In this document: in pieces, positions 27,232 to 36,373 of the stretch
Layout of the letters: the number at the start of each line of letters is the position of its first letter
How positions within the stretch are numbered: position 1 is the first letter of the stretch
Assembly (NCBI GenBank): GCA_016213945.1
Contig: JACQZF010000029.1
Coordinates: 1-64,000 of the forward strand
From: Nitrospirota bacterium
GTDB taxonomy: Bacteria; Nitrospirota; Thermodesulfovibrionia; UBA6902
Reading direction: 5' to 3'
Length of the DNA stretch: 64,000 bases
Notes under the pieces: model-generated
The model's database searches: none
The model's input: the letters and a program-made list of their open reading frames with translations, nothing else
What the model was told of the DNA's origin: nothing
Position numbers and translations under genes: made by a program

Positions 27232-28203
27232 TTACAACTGCCTCGTAAACTCCTCTTCCGCCTCTTTTATCAGCGCTTCCGGCTCATCAATGTATCTGGG
27301 TGAAAAGTGAACAGGCTCTATCCTTCCTACACCTGCATCCCTTGCAATGCTTCCAGCCATTTTTGCAGTAAGATGGCAGCGCTCTTTTGCCCTGTCTTTG
27401 TCCTTATCCATAAAAAAAGTTTCTATATAAAGGACATCCGAGCCTTTTACAAGTTCAATAATTTTCCTGATATTTTCTTTGCTGCCCAGTGCATCCACAA
27501 CATAGGATATCTTCTGCCCTTTTGTAATGTTTGCAATTTCCCGAAGTTCCGCAAAGGTGCGGGACTTGCCTTTAATTGAAAATACACTGTCTGTCAGCCC
27601 TTCTCTTATTGCCTTTTTGAATTCTCCAAGCCATGGGCCTACAGGGAGGTTCATTTTATCCAGCTTATCTTTGTCAATATTTATATGGAAGTCTTCATCA
27701 AGGCTGAAGGCAAGGCACTGGACCTGATGATCAAGGATTGCAGCAGAAACCCTGAAAAAGGATCCCTTCATTATAGTACTGTCAGATAATTCAGCCTCTG
27801 ACTCCTCACGTTTAAAATAGTTCTGCGCCTTGAAGGATGCCCTTTTAATAAACTTGTCCGTCACCTCAGAAACTTCGAGCACAAGCGGGTAGTCCCCGAT
27901 AAGATTCCACGTATAACTTCTCAATTTGCCCTCAATGCGGTCGGTAAAGCCTTCGGGGCCGTAAAATCTTAGAGGGGTTTCTTTTTTCAGACTGACCCTG
28001 AGAATGTTATCGAAACCGATGAAGTGGTCAATGTGAGTATGAGAAATAAAGATATCGGTGGTCTTGAGAATGTCCCTTGCCGAAAGGTTGACAGTGAATC
28101 CAGCGTCAAACATCAGCGCCATGCCTTCCCTAACTATCCTCACGTAAAGACAAGGGTCATCAAAGGGACCGTTGAGAAGCCTTGCATGGAAAGAGGGTTT
28201 CAT
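27232..28203 (-). CDS. Ribonuclease Z-like MBL-fold hydrolase
   Basis: 323 aa. The metallo-beta-lactamase signature SHTHIDHFIGFDNI (HxHxDH) lies near residue 55, with later metal-binding residues in ILDHQVQCLAFSL and HLTAK. The overall order resembles tRNA 3'-endonuclease RNase Z, but the central region is longer and divergent (ISYVVDALGSKENI), so another phosphodiesterase substrate is possible. Soluble, no signal peptide. Divergently transcribed from galT. Confidence 0.75.
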   Translation of the reverse strand: MKPSFHARLLNGPFDDPCLYVRIVREGMALMFDAGFTVNLSARDILKTTDIFISHTHIDHFIGFDNILRVSLKKETPLRFYGPEGFTDRIEGKLRSYTWNLIGDYPLVLEVSEVTDKFIKRASFKAQNYFKREESEAELSDSTIMKGSFFRVSAAILDHQVQCLAFSLDEDFHINIDKDKLDKMNLPVGPWLGEFKKAIREGLTDSVFSIKGKSRTFAELREIANITKGQKISYVVDALGSKENIRKIIELVKGSDVLYIETFFMDKDKDRAKERCHLTAKMAGSIARDAGVGRIEPVHFSPRYIDEPEALIKEAEEEFTRQL

Positions 28204-28361
28204 ATTTAAAATAATAGCTTAATTAGTGATATAATAACACTTGTCATTGATTGTTAATCATTTTTTAGGCCGGCAGCTAAATATCTGCCATAGAATTGCC
28301 GATTTAGTATTGAGTAGTACAGAGGGACACATTTAATTTCTATTAATGGATGGAGGATTGA

Positions 28362-29354
28362 ATGCCTGAGTTAAGAAAGGACCCGGTATCCGGCAGATGG
28401 GTTATTATTTCAGTTGAAAGGGGCAAGCGCCCTACTGATTTCGGAATGAGGACCCTCACGAAAAAAGGGGGCTTCTGCGCCTTCTGCGAGGGTAACGAGC
28501 GTACAACACCTGTAGAAATTTTAGCCTTCAGACCGGATGGCAGCAAACCTAATACACCCGGGTGGACTCTCAGGGTTGTTCCGAATAAATTCCCCGCCCT
28601 GCACATTGAGGGCAACTTAAACAGGGCCGGCGAAGGCATATTTGACAAGATGAACGGCATCGGCGCGCATGAGGTAATTGTAGAAACCCCCAATCACAGC
28701 CTGACGCTATCAACCATGCCACTGAAATCAATTGAGGATGCCCTCTGGGCATTTCATCACCGGATCACAGACCTTAAAAGGGACCCGCGTTTTAAATATG
28801 TGCTCGTTTTTAAAAATGAAGGCGAGGAGGCAGGCGCTTCGCTTGAACACACACATTCTCAACTGATAGCCCTCCCCATTGTCCCGCACCTGGTAGAGGA
28901 AGAAATTGAACAGGCAAAGCAATATTACAGCTATAAAGAGCGCTGCATTTTCTGCGACATAATGCGTCAGGAGCTAAACAGCAAGGCACGCGTCATCTCA
29001 GAGAATGACGATTTCATTGCGCTTGCGCCGTTTGCGCCACGTTCGCCGTTTGAGACAATGATATTGCCCAGGAAGCATGAATCCAGTTTTATGCCTGACG
29101 GCAAGTTCACCCTTCTGGCGCAGATCCTTCAAAAAACGCTGAAGCAGATTGACAAGGTGCTTGAGATGCCGCCGTATAATCTGATGATCCACACATCGCC
29201 GTTTAAAATCGAGACGAATGAATATTACCACTGGCATATAGAAATAATACCCAAACTCACAAAGATTGCAGGTTTTGAATGGGGGTCGGGGTTTTATATT
29301 AACCCCATGCCGCCTGAAGACGCCGCGAAATTCATGAGAGAAGCGGAGATATAG
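28362..29354 (+). CDS. galT: Galactose-1-phosphate uridylyltransferase family protein
   Basis: 330 aa of the HIT superfamily. Zinc-binding pairs CAFCEGNE (about 45) and CIFCDI (about 195), the nucleophilic HxH motif in EHTHSQLIALP (about 165), and YHWHIEIIPKL near the C-terminus. Exchanges UMP between UDP-glucose and galactose 1-phosphate. Many members in anaerobes act on other sugar phosphates or as ADP-glucose type enzymes, so exact substrate is uncertain. ATG follows GGAGG by 8 bp. Confidence 0.82.
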   Translation: MPELRKDPVSGRWVIISVERGKRPTDFGMRTLTKKGGFCAFCEGNERTTPVEILAFRPDGSKPNTPGWTLRVVPNKFPALHIEGNLNRAGEGIFDKMNGIGAHEVIVETPNHSLTLSTMPLKSIEDALWAFHHRITDLKRDPRFKYVLVFKNEGEEAGASLEHTHSQLIALPIVPHLVEEEIEQAKQYYSYKERCIFCDIMRQELNSKARVISENDDFIALAPFAPRSPFETMILPRKHESSFMPDGKFTLLAQILQKTLKQIDKVLEMPPYNLMIHTSPFKIETNEYYHWHIEIIPKLTKIAGFEWGSGFYINPMPPEDAAKFMREAEI

Positions 29355-29387
29355 CTATTAGCTATTAGCTGATAGCCATTAGCTTAA
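29353..29387. repeat. TAGCTATTAGCT word repeat family F (copy 1)
   Basis: AGCTATTAGCTGATAGCCAT and following TAGCTT lies between the galT stop and the kinase start. Related copies at 33081-33115 and 35243-35282. It can pair with itself as an imperfect hairpin and leaves no clear ribosome site before the kinase ATG. Confidence 0.6.
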
Positions 29388-32300
29388 ATGGCTGAAATAG
29401 CGGAAAACAAACAGCACAGCACAAAATCCCCTGATGTGGAAGTTTTAATCAGAGTCGCCCAGATTGCGAGTTCAGCTCTTGAACTCAGAGAGATTCTTGA
29501 CACAATCTCGCATGTCATAGTAGATACCCTCGGTAAGGATTTGTGTTCCATCTGTCTTTTAAAACCTGAAAAAAAGGTCATCTGCATTGAATCCGCAAAA
29601 GGCAGCACCAAGGAATCCGTTGTTGCCTTCTGCATTAAGAACCAGGACGGCATTATTAATAAACTGTTTAATGAGGCGCAGCCGATTGCTATAGACGACA
29701 TCAGAAAAGAGCCCGATGTAAAGGCGATCCTCAATCCCGAGACAGAAGATATGCTGTCTCTTCTGGCAATCCCGATAGTAAAAGACACTACGGTTACCGG
29801 GATCCTCATGGTCCAGACCAGGCAGCCTCATGTTTACAGCGATGATGAAATCAACATTTTCACCATTATCTCACACAGCGTCAGCGCCGCCATCCGGAAT
29901 GCGGAGCTTTACAGGAGTGTTAAATCCCAGCTTGATGAACTAAAGGTGATACACGAAGTCGGCAAGGCGATAACCTCCATCCTGAACATCGATGAACTCC
30001 TTCCGTATATTTGCGAAGAGATATCGAAAGTCTTTAATGTAACCGGCTGCATTCTCAGACTCCTTGAAGGAGAGAACCTTCAGATAAAAGCCTCCTACGG
30101 GGTGTCTGATCTGATCAAGCAAAAGATGGCGCTTCGCATCGGTGAAGGCGTAGCAGGCCATGTCGCGCTTACAGGCGAGCCGCTTGTTATCGACGACGTA
30201 TCCACTATGCCTGAAAATTTGCACGTGCCCGAGATCCAGGCAACCTCCGTACTCTGCGTCCCGCTCACTATAGGAGAGAATGTAATCGGCACCCTTGGGC
30301 TCTACGACAAAAAGGACGAGTGGGGAATTACAACATTCACAAAGGATGATGTAAATACACTTATGACATTCGCATCCGCCTCATCCATTGCAATAGAAAA
30401 CGCAAGGCTCTACAGGGCCGAGATTGAAAAAGAAAAAGAAGTGACCCAGACAAAAGATTACCTGAAAGGCCTTATTGATAACTCCGCTGACGCTATTATC
30501 ACATCGGATTTAGACGGGGTAGTCACCTCCTGGAATAAAGGGGCCGAGATAATTTACGGATTTAAACAGGACGAGGCAATAAACACTTTTCTGCCGATGA
30601 TCCCGCCGTTTCTGGTAGAAGAAGAAAAGGCGTTTATGGAAAAAATTCATCAGAAAGAGACCTTAAGAAATATAGAAACAATAAGGCAGACAAAAAACGG
30701 CAGGCTTATTGAAGTAAGCCTTACACTTTCGCCGATACTGGACCCGTCAGGGAATGTTACCGGTATAAGCGGCATATCCAGGGACATCTCCGAAAAGAAG
30801 ATGGTCGAAAAAGAGCTGATCAGGAAGAACCAGGAGCTGTCCAGATTATTTTTTATAAATTCCGTTGTAAGAAGCACGCTTGAATTAGACAAACTTCTCA
30901 AGATGGTTCTTACAGTAGTTACAATGGGCGACGGACTCGGGTTTAACAGGGCCATACTTTTTCTCGTTGACGAATCCCGGACTGAGCTTCACGGAATGAT
31001 GGGGGTGGGACCGGGAGGGCCTGATGAAGCAAGAGAGATATGGCTTTCCATGGAAGGCAAAAGTCTTGGAGCTATTATAGAAGATATTGAAAAAGGCCCC
31101 ATATATCTCGACTCATATCTGGATAAACTGAGCCAGAACTTGACCATACCTCTTGACTCGGATTGTATCCTTACCCGCTGTATTCAGGAGAAGAGGCCGT
31201 TCAATGTTCAGAACGCAAAATTGGAACCGCTCGTAACACCATACCTTATCCAGATGACCGGCGCTCCGGCGTTCGGCATCGTGCCTCTTATATCAAGAGA
31301 CAAGGTGATTGGCGTAATCTGGGTTGATAATCTTTTCACCGGGAAACCCATTAAAGATGAAGACCTGCAGTTCCTGATGGGATTTTCAAGCCATATTGCC
31401 TCAGCCATCGAAAATGCGAGACTTTTTGAAAACGTGTCCCTTGCAAGGTCGGAGCTTAAAAATATTTTCGAATCAATATCAGACATGGTCTATTTTACGG
31501 ACAACGATTTCAACATAAAGCGCATAAACCAGGCTGTGATCAACAGGATCGGGAAACCGGAACAAGAGATCATAGGAAAGAAATGCTACGAAATATTTCA
31601 CGGCAAAGACAAACCCTGGGAGGCCTGCCCTCATTCAAAATCCGTAAGTCTGAAAAAATCCTTTGTGGGAGAGCTGGAAGACCCGTATCTCGGGGCCACA
31701 TTTGTTGTTTCAAACTCGCCTATCTTTGATTCAGCAGGGAATTTTGTTGGAACAGTCCATCTGTCACGCGATATAACGGAGCTCCGCACTTTGAGAGAAC
31801 GGGTGACCCATTCCGAAAGAATGGCGGCCCTCGGAGAGCTGGCCGCGAGGGTAGCTCATGAGATAAGAAACCCGCTTATTTCCGTTGGCGGTTTTGCCAG
31901 AAGGCTGGAGAAAAAACTTTCTGGCGACACACAGGAATATGCAAAGATCATCGTCAATGAAGTAGCACGGCTCGAAAATATCCTGAAAGAAATCTTAGGC
32001 TTTGTAAAAAGCTCACGGGTAAACAAGGTCAATGTGAATATTAATGAACTGGTAAACGGCATCGTGGATTTTATCTCTCCTGAAATACACGAAAAAGCAA
32101 ACATAATAATAAGGGAAATATCAGAGACCCCGATAATAACAGCCGTAGACCCTGACAGGATAAAAGAGGCCCTCCTGAACATTATTACAAATGCCTCTCA
32201 GGCAACTGACCACGGAACGATTACCATTAGAACAAGACGCGAAGATAAAGAGGCCATTATTGAGATGATGGATAACGGCTGTGGTATAAGGGCTGATGAC

Positions 32301-32480
32301 CTTAAAAGTATTTTCAACCCGTTCTTTACGACAAAACCTCACGGGACAGGCCTCGGCCTTGCAGTGACCCACAAGATCATTCAGGAGCATAACGGCAAGA
32401 TCAAGGTCGAAAGCATATGGGGCGGCGGCACCGCTTTCAAAATATATCTGCCGGTTGAAGAAAAAGATGATAAAAAATAA
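29388..32480 (+). CDS. Soluble multi-sensor histidine kinase (GAF-GAF-PAS-GAF-PAS-HisKA-HATPase)
   Basis: 1030 aa with no membrane segment, so a cytoplasmic sensor. Approximate order: GAF 20-165, GAF 185-340, PAS 355-475 (NSADAIITSDLDGVVTSWNK), GAF 495-680, PAS 690-800 (ISDMVYFTDNDFNIKRINQ), HisKA with phospho-acceptor His824 (ARVAHEIRNPL), HATPase 915-1025 with N box NIITNASQAT, G1 MDNGCGI and G2 GTGLGLAVT. The second PAS has a cysteine (PWEACPHSK) typical of ligand or cofactor-binding PAS domains. A receiver gene follows 87 bp later. Signal unknown. Confidence 0.92.
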   Translation: MAEIAENKQHSTKSPDVEVLIRVAQIASSALELREILDTISHVIVDTLGKDLCSICLLKPEKKVICIESAKGSTKESVVAFCIKNQDGIINKLFNEAQPIAIDDIRKEPDVKAILNPETEDMLSLLAIPIVKDTTVTGILMVQTRQPHVYSDDEINIFTIISHSVSAAIRNAELYRSVKSQLDELKVIHEVGKAITSILNIDELLPYICEEISKVFNVTGCILRLLEGENLQIKASYGVSDLIKQKMALRIGEGVAGHVALTGEPLVIDDVSTMPENLHVPEIQATSVLCVPLTIGENVIGTLGLYDKKDEWGITTFTKDDVNTLMTFASASSIAIENARLYRAEIEKEKEVTQTKDYLKGLIDNSADAIITSDLDGVVTSWNKGAEIIYGFKQDEAINTFLPMIPPFLVEEEKAFMEKIHQKETLRNIETIRQTKNGRLIEVSLTLSPILDPSGNVTGISGISRDISEKKMVEKELIRKNQELSRLFFINSVVRSTLELDKLLKMVLTVVTMGDGLGFNRAILFLVDESRTELHGMMGVGPGGPDEAREIWLSMEGKSLGAIIEDIEKGPIYLDSYLDKLSQNLTIPLDSDCILTRCIQEKRPFNVQNAKLEPLVTPYLIQMTGAPAFGIVPLISRDKVIGVIWVDNLFTGKPIKDEDLQFLMGFSSHIASAIENARLFENVSLARSELKNIFESISDMVYFTDNDFNIKRINQAVINRIGKPEQEIIGKKCYEIFHGKDKPWEACPHSKSVSLKKSFVGELEDPYLGATFVVSNSPIFDSAGNFVGTVHLSRDITELRTLRERVTHSERMAALGELAARVAHEIRNPLISVGGFARRLEKKLSGDTQEYAKIIVNEVARLENILKEILGFVKSSRVNKVNVNINELVNGIVDFISPEIHEKANIIIREISETPIITAVDPDRIKEALLNIITNASQATDHGTITIRTRREDKEAIIEMMDNGCGIRADDLKSIFNPFFTTKPHGTGLGLAVTHKIIQEHNGKIKVESIWGGGTAFKIYLPVEEKDDKK

Positions 32481-32567
32481 GCGATTAACAATTGTGCTAT
32501 ACTTCAAAATAAAAGTATCGGAAACCTTGGCAAATAAAAAACACCAAACAAGAAAGGGGGAAGCTAT

Positions 32568-32915
32568 ATGAGGCTTCTTGTAGTTGATGACGATTTAAAT
32601 ATACAACGTCTTTATAAGGAAGAATTGGAGGAAGAAGGATACGAGGTAGTCATTGCAAGCACCGGGAAAGAAGCCCTGGAGATTTTCGCAAAAGAGAACT
32701 TTGACGTAGTAACGCTTGATATACTCATGCCCGATATTGACGGGATAAGCCTCCTGCGGAAGATGAAGGAACAGCGCCCGGCCATCCCTATTATAATGTC
32801 AACTGCTTATGATTACAGGGACGACTTCGCAGTATGGGCGTCTGAGGCATACATTGTGAAATCATCCGACCTCAGTGAATTAAAGAGCACTATTAAAAAG
32901 CTTATGACCGCGTAA
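32568..32915 (+). CDS. Single-domain response regulator (receiver only)
   Basis: 115 aa, only the CheY-like receiver. Acidic pocket Asp7/Asp8 (VVDDDL), phospho-acceptor Asp51 (VTLDILMPD), Ser/Thr at 78-79 (MSTAYDY) and Lys98 (AYIVKSSD). AGGGGGAAGC precedes the ATG. Having no DNA-binding output, it must signal by protein contact or phosphorelay. The upstream kinase is the obvious partner. Confidence 0.92.
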   Translation: MRLLVVDDDLNIQRLYKEELEEEGYEVVIASTGKEALEIFAKENFDVVTLDILMPDIDGISLLRKMKEQRPAIPIIMSTAYDYRDDFAVWASEAYIVKSSDLSELKSTIKKLMTA

Positions 32916-33080
32916 TTCTAAACCGCTGTAACCTTTTAAAAGTGGTTCCATTCTTTTTCTATCACTGCAGGACGCGGGATTTTAAAAAATCTTCAGGCCT
33001 GCATCTTATTTTTCGCTTTGAAAGAAAATTTGAATGTCTGGAAAGGTTTACAAAATAAGCAGCTATTGGGTAATATTCAA

Positions 33081-33115
33081 TGGTAGCTGATAGCAGGTAG
33101 CTGTCAGTTGATAAC
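33081..33115. repeat. TAGCTATTAGCT word repeat family F (copy 2)
   Basis: Words GTAGCTGATAGCAGGTAGCT and GTCAGTTGATAACTA in the gap between the response regulator and tRNA-Ser. The rest of the gap 32916-33121 shows nothing else. Confidence 0.5.
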
Positions 33116-33121
33116 TATTTT

Positions 33122-33214
33122 GGAGAGGTGGCCGAGCCGGTCGAAGGCAGCCGCCTGCTAAGCGGTTGTGGGGGTAACACCTCACCCAGGGTTCGAATCC
33201 CTGCCTCTCCGCCA
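33122..33214 (+). tRNA. tRNA-Ser (GCT)
   Basis: Acceptor GGAGAGG pairs with CCTCTCC; the anticodon loop CTGCTAA carries GCT; a long variable arm (GTGGGGGTAACACCTCAC) marks a class II tRNA; T loop GTTCGAATC; encoded CCA at 33212-33214. Reads AGC/AGU serine codons. Confidence 0.97.
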
Positions 33215-33244
33215 TTAACCTTAACTTTTAGCAGGAGGACTTGA

Positions 33245-33550
33245 ATGCAGGAGAACAAACTTTATGTAGGGAATCTCAGCTACTCTGTAACCAATGATCA
33301 ACTGGCAAAATTATTTGCCGATTACGGAGAGGTTAAACAGGTAAATATAATTGAAGGCAAAGGCTTTGGATTTGTTGAAATGTCAAACGACTCAGAGGCA
33401 GATAAAGCGCGCGAGGCCTTAAACGGGACCGATTTTAACGGAAGGGCCCTGAAGGTTGATAAAGCCCGCCCTCCAAAAAGCACTGGACCAAGAAGAGACT
33501 TCCCAAGAAGAGACAGCAGGGACAGGGATGACAGAAGGGGGAGATTTTAA
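33245..33550 (+). CDS. RRM-type RNA-binding protein with Arg-rich tail
   Basis: 101 aa. One RNA recognition motif with RNP2 KLYVGNLSY (residues 5-13) and RNP1 KGFGFVEM (about 40), followed by a basic tail rich in Arg and Asp (RRDFPRRDSRDRDDRRGRF). The same architecture occurs in small cold-induced RNA-binding proteins of cyanobacteria and many anaerobes. GCAGGAGG precedes the ATG. Its stop directly abuts the next start (TAAATG). Confidence 0.92.
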   Translation: MQENKLYVGNLSYSVTNDQLAKLFADYGEVKQVNIIEGKGFGFVEMSNDSEADKAREALNGTDFNGRALKVDKARPPKSTGPRRDFPRRDSRDRDDRRGRF

Positions 33551-34114
33551 ATGAAAAAAACATTCTTGATAATATTAGCAGCCGTCGTACTATTTTCATT
33601 CTTGTCATGCAAGAGGAAAGAGGAGCAGAAACCCGTGCCTCAACAAAGCACTTCCGCCCCAAGAGGGCCGATTGTGGACTCTCCACTGACCCCTCCGCCC
33701 GGCCATGGCACGCCTGGACAGGGACAAAAGGTTGAGTTCCAGGTGGTCGTTCCTCCTGAGGTGAGCGCTAAATGGTCTGGGGTAAAATTCATTGTTGAAG
33801 ACCGGAAGGAGAATAAGAAGCTGGAACTTACCGCACCCGTTGGCAGTGAGTTAAAAATTCCCGACTCAAACCTGGTTGTCAAGGTAGGCCCCTTTCTCCC
33901 AGACTTCAAGATGAACGGCCCGGTTATTACTTCGGCTTCTAACGAGATGACCAATCCCGCAGTTGGCGTGACGGTCCTTGAAAACGGCTCCCAGATATTT
34001 CCGGCGCCGGGAGGGACCGCAAAGTGGGGATGGCTTTATCAGAAATTCCCGGCAGTTCACGCTTTTCAGCATGAGCGCTTTGCCCTGGCTTTGAAAGAAG
34101 GGATACAGAAATAA
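33551..34114 (+). CDS. Lipoprotein with DUF2155-like domain
   Basis: 187 aa. Lipoprotein signal with lipobox FLSC (Cys20) after a hydrophobic run, a Pro-rich linker (PLTPPPGHGTPGQGQK), then a domain ending in AKWGWLYQKFPAVHAFQHER, which resembles DUF2155 (W-G-W then H-x-R). Membrane-attached, probably periplasmic face. Immediately follows the RRM gene. Function unknown; family assignment is moderate. Confidence 0.6.
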   Translation: MKKTFLIILAAVVLFSFLSCKRKEEQKPVPQQSTSAPRGPIVDSPLTPPPGHGTPGQGQKVEFQVVVPPEVSAKWSGVKFIVEDRKENKKLELTAPVGSELKIPDSNLVVKVGPFLPDFKMNGPVITSASNEMTNPAVGVTVLENGSQIFPAPGGTAKWGWLYQKFPAVHAFQHERFALALKEGIQK

Positions 34115-34120
34115 GACGAT

Positions 34121-34197
34121 GCGCCCATAGCTCAATTGGATAGAGTGCCGGACTACGAATCCGTAGGTTGCAGGTTCGACTCCTGCTGGGCGCGCCA
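34121..34197 (+). tRNA. tRNA-Arg (ACG)
   Basis: Acceptor GCGCCCA pairs with TGGGCGC; anticodon loop CTACGAA with ACG (inosine after modification by TadA in most bacteria); T loop GGTTCGACTCC; encoded CCA at 34195-34197. Ends 3 bp before the convergent hypD stop. Confidence 0.97.
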
Positions 34198-34200
34198 GTT

Positions 34201-35241
34201 TTACCCCGTTTTATACCAGATATTGCACGCCCCTTCAAAAGATACCATGCACGGGCCCTTCGGTGTTTTCGGCGTGCATACTTTTTTAAACAGTTTACAG
34301 GCAGAGGGATAAGCCTTCCCGAGGATAATCGTCCCGCAAATGCATCCGGGTATTTTTGCTTCTTTCACTTCTTTAAGCTCAAAGACCTTCCTCGCATCCC
34401 TTGAAGAATATTTGTCCCTCAATTCAAGTCCCGAACCGGGGATATATCCGATGCCCCTCCAGTTTACGTTCGCGACTTCAAGATACTTCTCCATAAGTTT
34501 CTGCGCCTGAGTATTGCCTTCCGGTTTCACCACTCCTTTATACACATTTCCTGTTTGTGCTTTTCCGCTCTTCAACTGCCGGAGTATTTCCACAATGCCA
34601 AGCAAAAGGTTGTCCGCCTCAAAGCCGGCTACAACGGTCGGGATGCCGTATTTTTCGGAAAACACATTCCACGCATTAGAGCCAACTATTGCAGAGACAT
34701 GTCCGGGAGCGATGAACCCGTCAATGCCGATCTCAGCGTCTTTGATGAGTATCTCCATTATCGTGGGCGTCAGCCTGTGCGAACTCAGGATGAACAAATT
34801 ATCGGGCACTCCCATTTCCAGAATACCCGCAGTCGGGGCTGTAGTTGTCTCAAAGCCGATAGAGAAGAACACTATCTTCTTGCCGGGATTTGATTTCGCA
34901 ATGTTCAATGCCTCAAAAGGAGAGGTGATCATCCTGAAGTTTTTCCCTTCAGCCCGGATGGAGCCTTTTTGCGTCGGCACCCTCAGCATATCGCCGTAAG
35001 TAACCAGAATGACGTCGTCTATCTTTGAAAGATTTATCGCATTGATGATATCGCTCTCAGGACAAACGCACACAGGACAGCCGGGCCCGGGGATGATCTC
35101 AAGATTTTCAGGCATCAAACTCCTCATCCCCGAAAATGCGATAGTATGCTCATGCGACCCGCAGACATTCATAATGCGGATTTTCTTGTCATGAGGAACG
35201 AGTGAGTGAATGAGCTTGATTATGTTATTTGTCTTGTCCAT
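34201..35241 (-). CDS. hypD: Hydrogenase maturation protein HypD
   Basis: 346 aa. Scaffold on which the Fe(CN)2CO unit of NiFe hydrogenase is assembled with HypC. Shows CGSHEHTIAFSGMRSLMP (Fe-binding cysteine), GPGCPVCVCPESD, GFETTTAPTAG and the four-cysteine [4Fe-4S] C-terminal region (PGCICGTI to CTPKTPKGPCMVSFEGAC). Length is normal. Last gene of the minus-strand hypC-A-B-E-D cluster, ending close against tRNA-Arg. Confidence 0.96.
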   Translation of the reverse strand: MDKTNNIIKLIHSLVPHDKKIRIMNVCGSHEHTIAFSGMRSLMPENLEIIPGPGCPVCVCPESDIINAINLSKIDDVILVTYGDMLRVPTQKGSIRAEGKNFRMITSPFEALNIAKSNPGKKIVFFSIGFETTTAPTAGILEMGVPDNLFILSSHRLTPTIMEILIKDAEIGIDGFIAPGHVSAIVGSNAWNVFSEKYGIPTVVAGFEADNLLLGIVEILRQLKSGKAQTGNVYKGVVKPEGNTQAQKLMEKYLEVANVNWRGIGYIPGSGLELRDKYSSRDARKVFELKEVKEAKIPGCICGTIILGKAYPSACKLFKKVCTPKTPKGPCMVSFEGACNIWYKTG

Positions 35242-35242
35242 G

Positions 35243-35282
35243 GTTTTAGCTATTAGCTTATTGCTGAAAGCTAATAGCTGCC
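35243..35282. repeat. TAGCTATTAGCT word repeat family F (copy 3)
   Basis: TTTTAGCTATTAGCTTATTG and AAGCTAATAGCTG form an inverted repeat in the gap between hypE and hypD. Confidence 0.65.
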
Positions 35283-35286
35283 TTCC

Positions 35287-36279
35287 TCAGCATATCCTCG
35301 GCAGCATATCTTCTTCAAGCATATCCAGCAGGCGTTCGCCGCCGATCTTTGTTCTCAGCCTCACTCCCTTAAATTTAGATGTAACGTGTCCGATGACTGA
35401 TGCGTTTTGCCCTAATGGATGTTTCTTTAGAATGGTTAGAATTTTATTCGCACTTTCATGCGACGCGATAATGATCGCCTTGCCTTCATTTGCAAGATAG
35501 AGCGGGTCGTAGCCAAGCATGTCGGAAATAAAACGGACATCCTCTCTCACGGGCACGTTCTCTTCAAAGATCTCCACTCCGAGTCCGGTTACGTCGGAGA
35601 CTTCAGCAAGCACTGTTGCAACCCCGCCCCTTGTCGGGTCTCTCATCCACTTTAGTCCGTCTATCTCAAAAAGAGGCTGAAGCAGGTCATTCAACGGAGC
35701 GCAATCACTTGCGAGATTCGCAGTTATGGTGAATTCATCCCGCACCAGCGCAATGGCCGTCCCGTGGTCTCCGATCGTGCCTGTTATCAGCACCATGTCT
35801 CCCACTGATACATTATCCAGAGGCAGGGGCTTAACGATCTCGCCGATGCCTGTTGTATTAATGTACATGCCGTCGCATTTGTCTTTCTCGACAACCTTGG
35901 TATCTCCGGTAACTATGTGAACGCCGGATTGTTTAGCGGATTCCGCAATGCCTTTAAGAATTTCCTCAAGATGCTCTATGGGGAACCCTTCTTCCAGTAT
36001 GAAGCCCACAGAAAGATATCTGGGGACCGCGCCGCTTACGGCAAGGTCATTGACTGTGCCGCAGACAGCAAGCTTGCCTATATTGCCTCCGGGGAAAAAC
36101 AGCGGCCGGACAACATATGAATCCGTGGTCATAGCGGCATGATGATGTCTAAGGTTGATATACGCGGCGTCTTCAAGCGGCTTCAATTCTTCCGAACCCA
36201 GATATTTCAGAAATAGTTTTTGTATCAGGTCCCGCGTAAGCCTGCCGCCGCTGCCGTGGCCGATTTCAATTTTTTTCAT
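35287..36279 (-). CDS. hypE: Hydrogenase maturation protein HypE (carbamoyl dehydratase)
   Basis: 330 aa, AIR-synthase-like fold. Makes the cyanide ligand from the carbamoyl group that HypF attaches to its C-terminal cysteine; that motif is intact (LPRIC at the end). N-terminal IEIGHGSGGRLTRDLIQ and ATP-binding TDSYVV, GTVNDLAVSGA, RDPTRGGVATVLAE. Length typical. hypF, which supplies the carbamoyl group, is not in this window. Confidence 0.96.
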   Translation of the reverse strand: MKKIEIGHGSGGRLTRDLIQKLFLKYLGSEELKPLEDAAYINLRHHHAAMTTDSYVVRPLFFPGGNIGKLAVCGTVNDLAVSGAVPRYLSVGFILEEGFPIEHLEEILKGIAESAKQSGVHIVTGDTKVVEKDKCDGMYINTTGIGEIVKPLPLDNVSVGDMVLITGTIGDHGTAIALVRDEFTITANLASDCAPLNDLLQPLFEIDGLKWMRDPTRGGVATVLAEVSDVTGLGVEIFEENVPVREDVRFISDMLGYDPLYLANEGKAIIIASHESANKILTILKKHPLGQNASVIGHVTSKFKGVRLRTKIGGERLLDMLEEDMLPRIC

Positions 36280-36292
36280 ACTGAATATTTAG

Positions 36293-36373
36293 CCACTAAT
36301 TTACACGAATGTTCACGAATTGAAAGACAATATTTCATTAGTGAAAATTCGTGCTTATTCGTGGCTGATTAAA
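36293..36373. repeat. Palindromic repeat family C (intact copy), includes the hypB stop
   Basis: Arms GCCACTAATTTACACGAATG and ATTCGTGCTTATTCGTGGC, with AATTCGTG/CACGAATT words. The hypB stop and its last five residues (LISHE) are encoded inside it. A second copy, interrupted by a family A element, is at 42279-42434. Confidence 0.75.
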
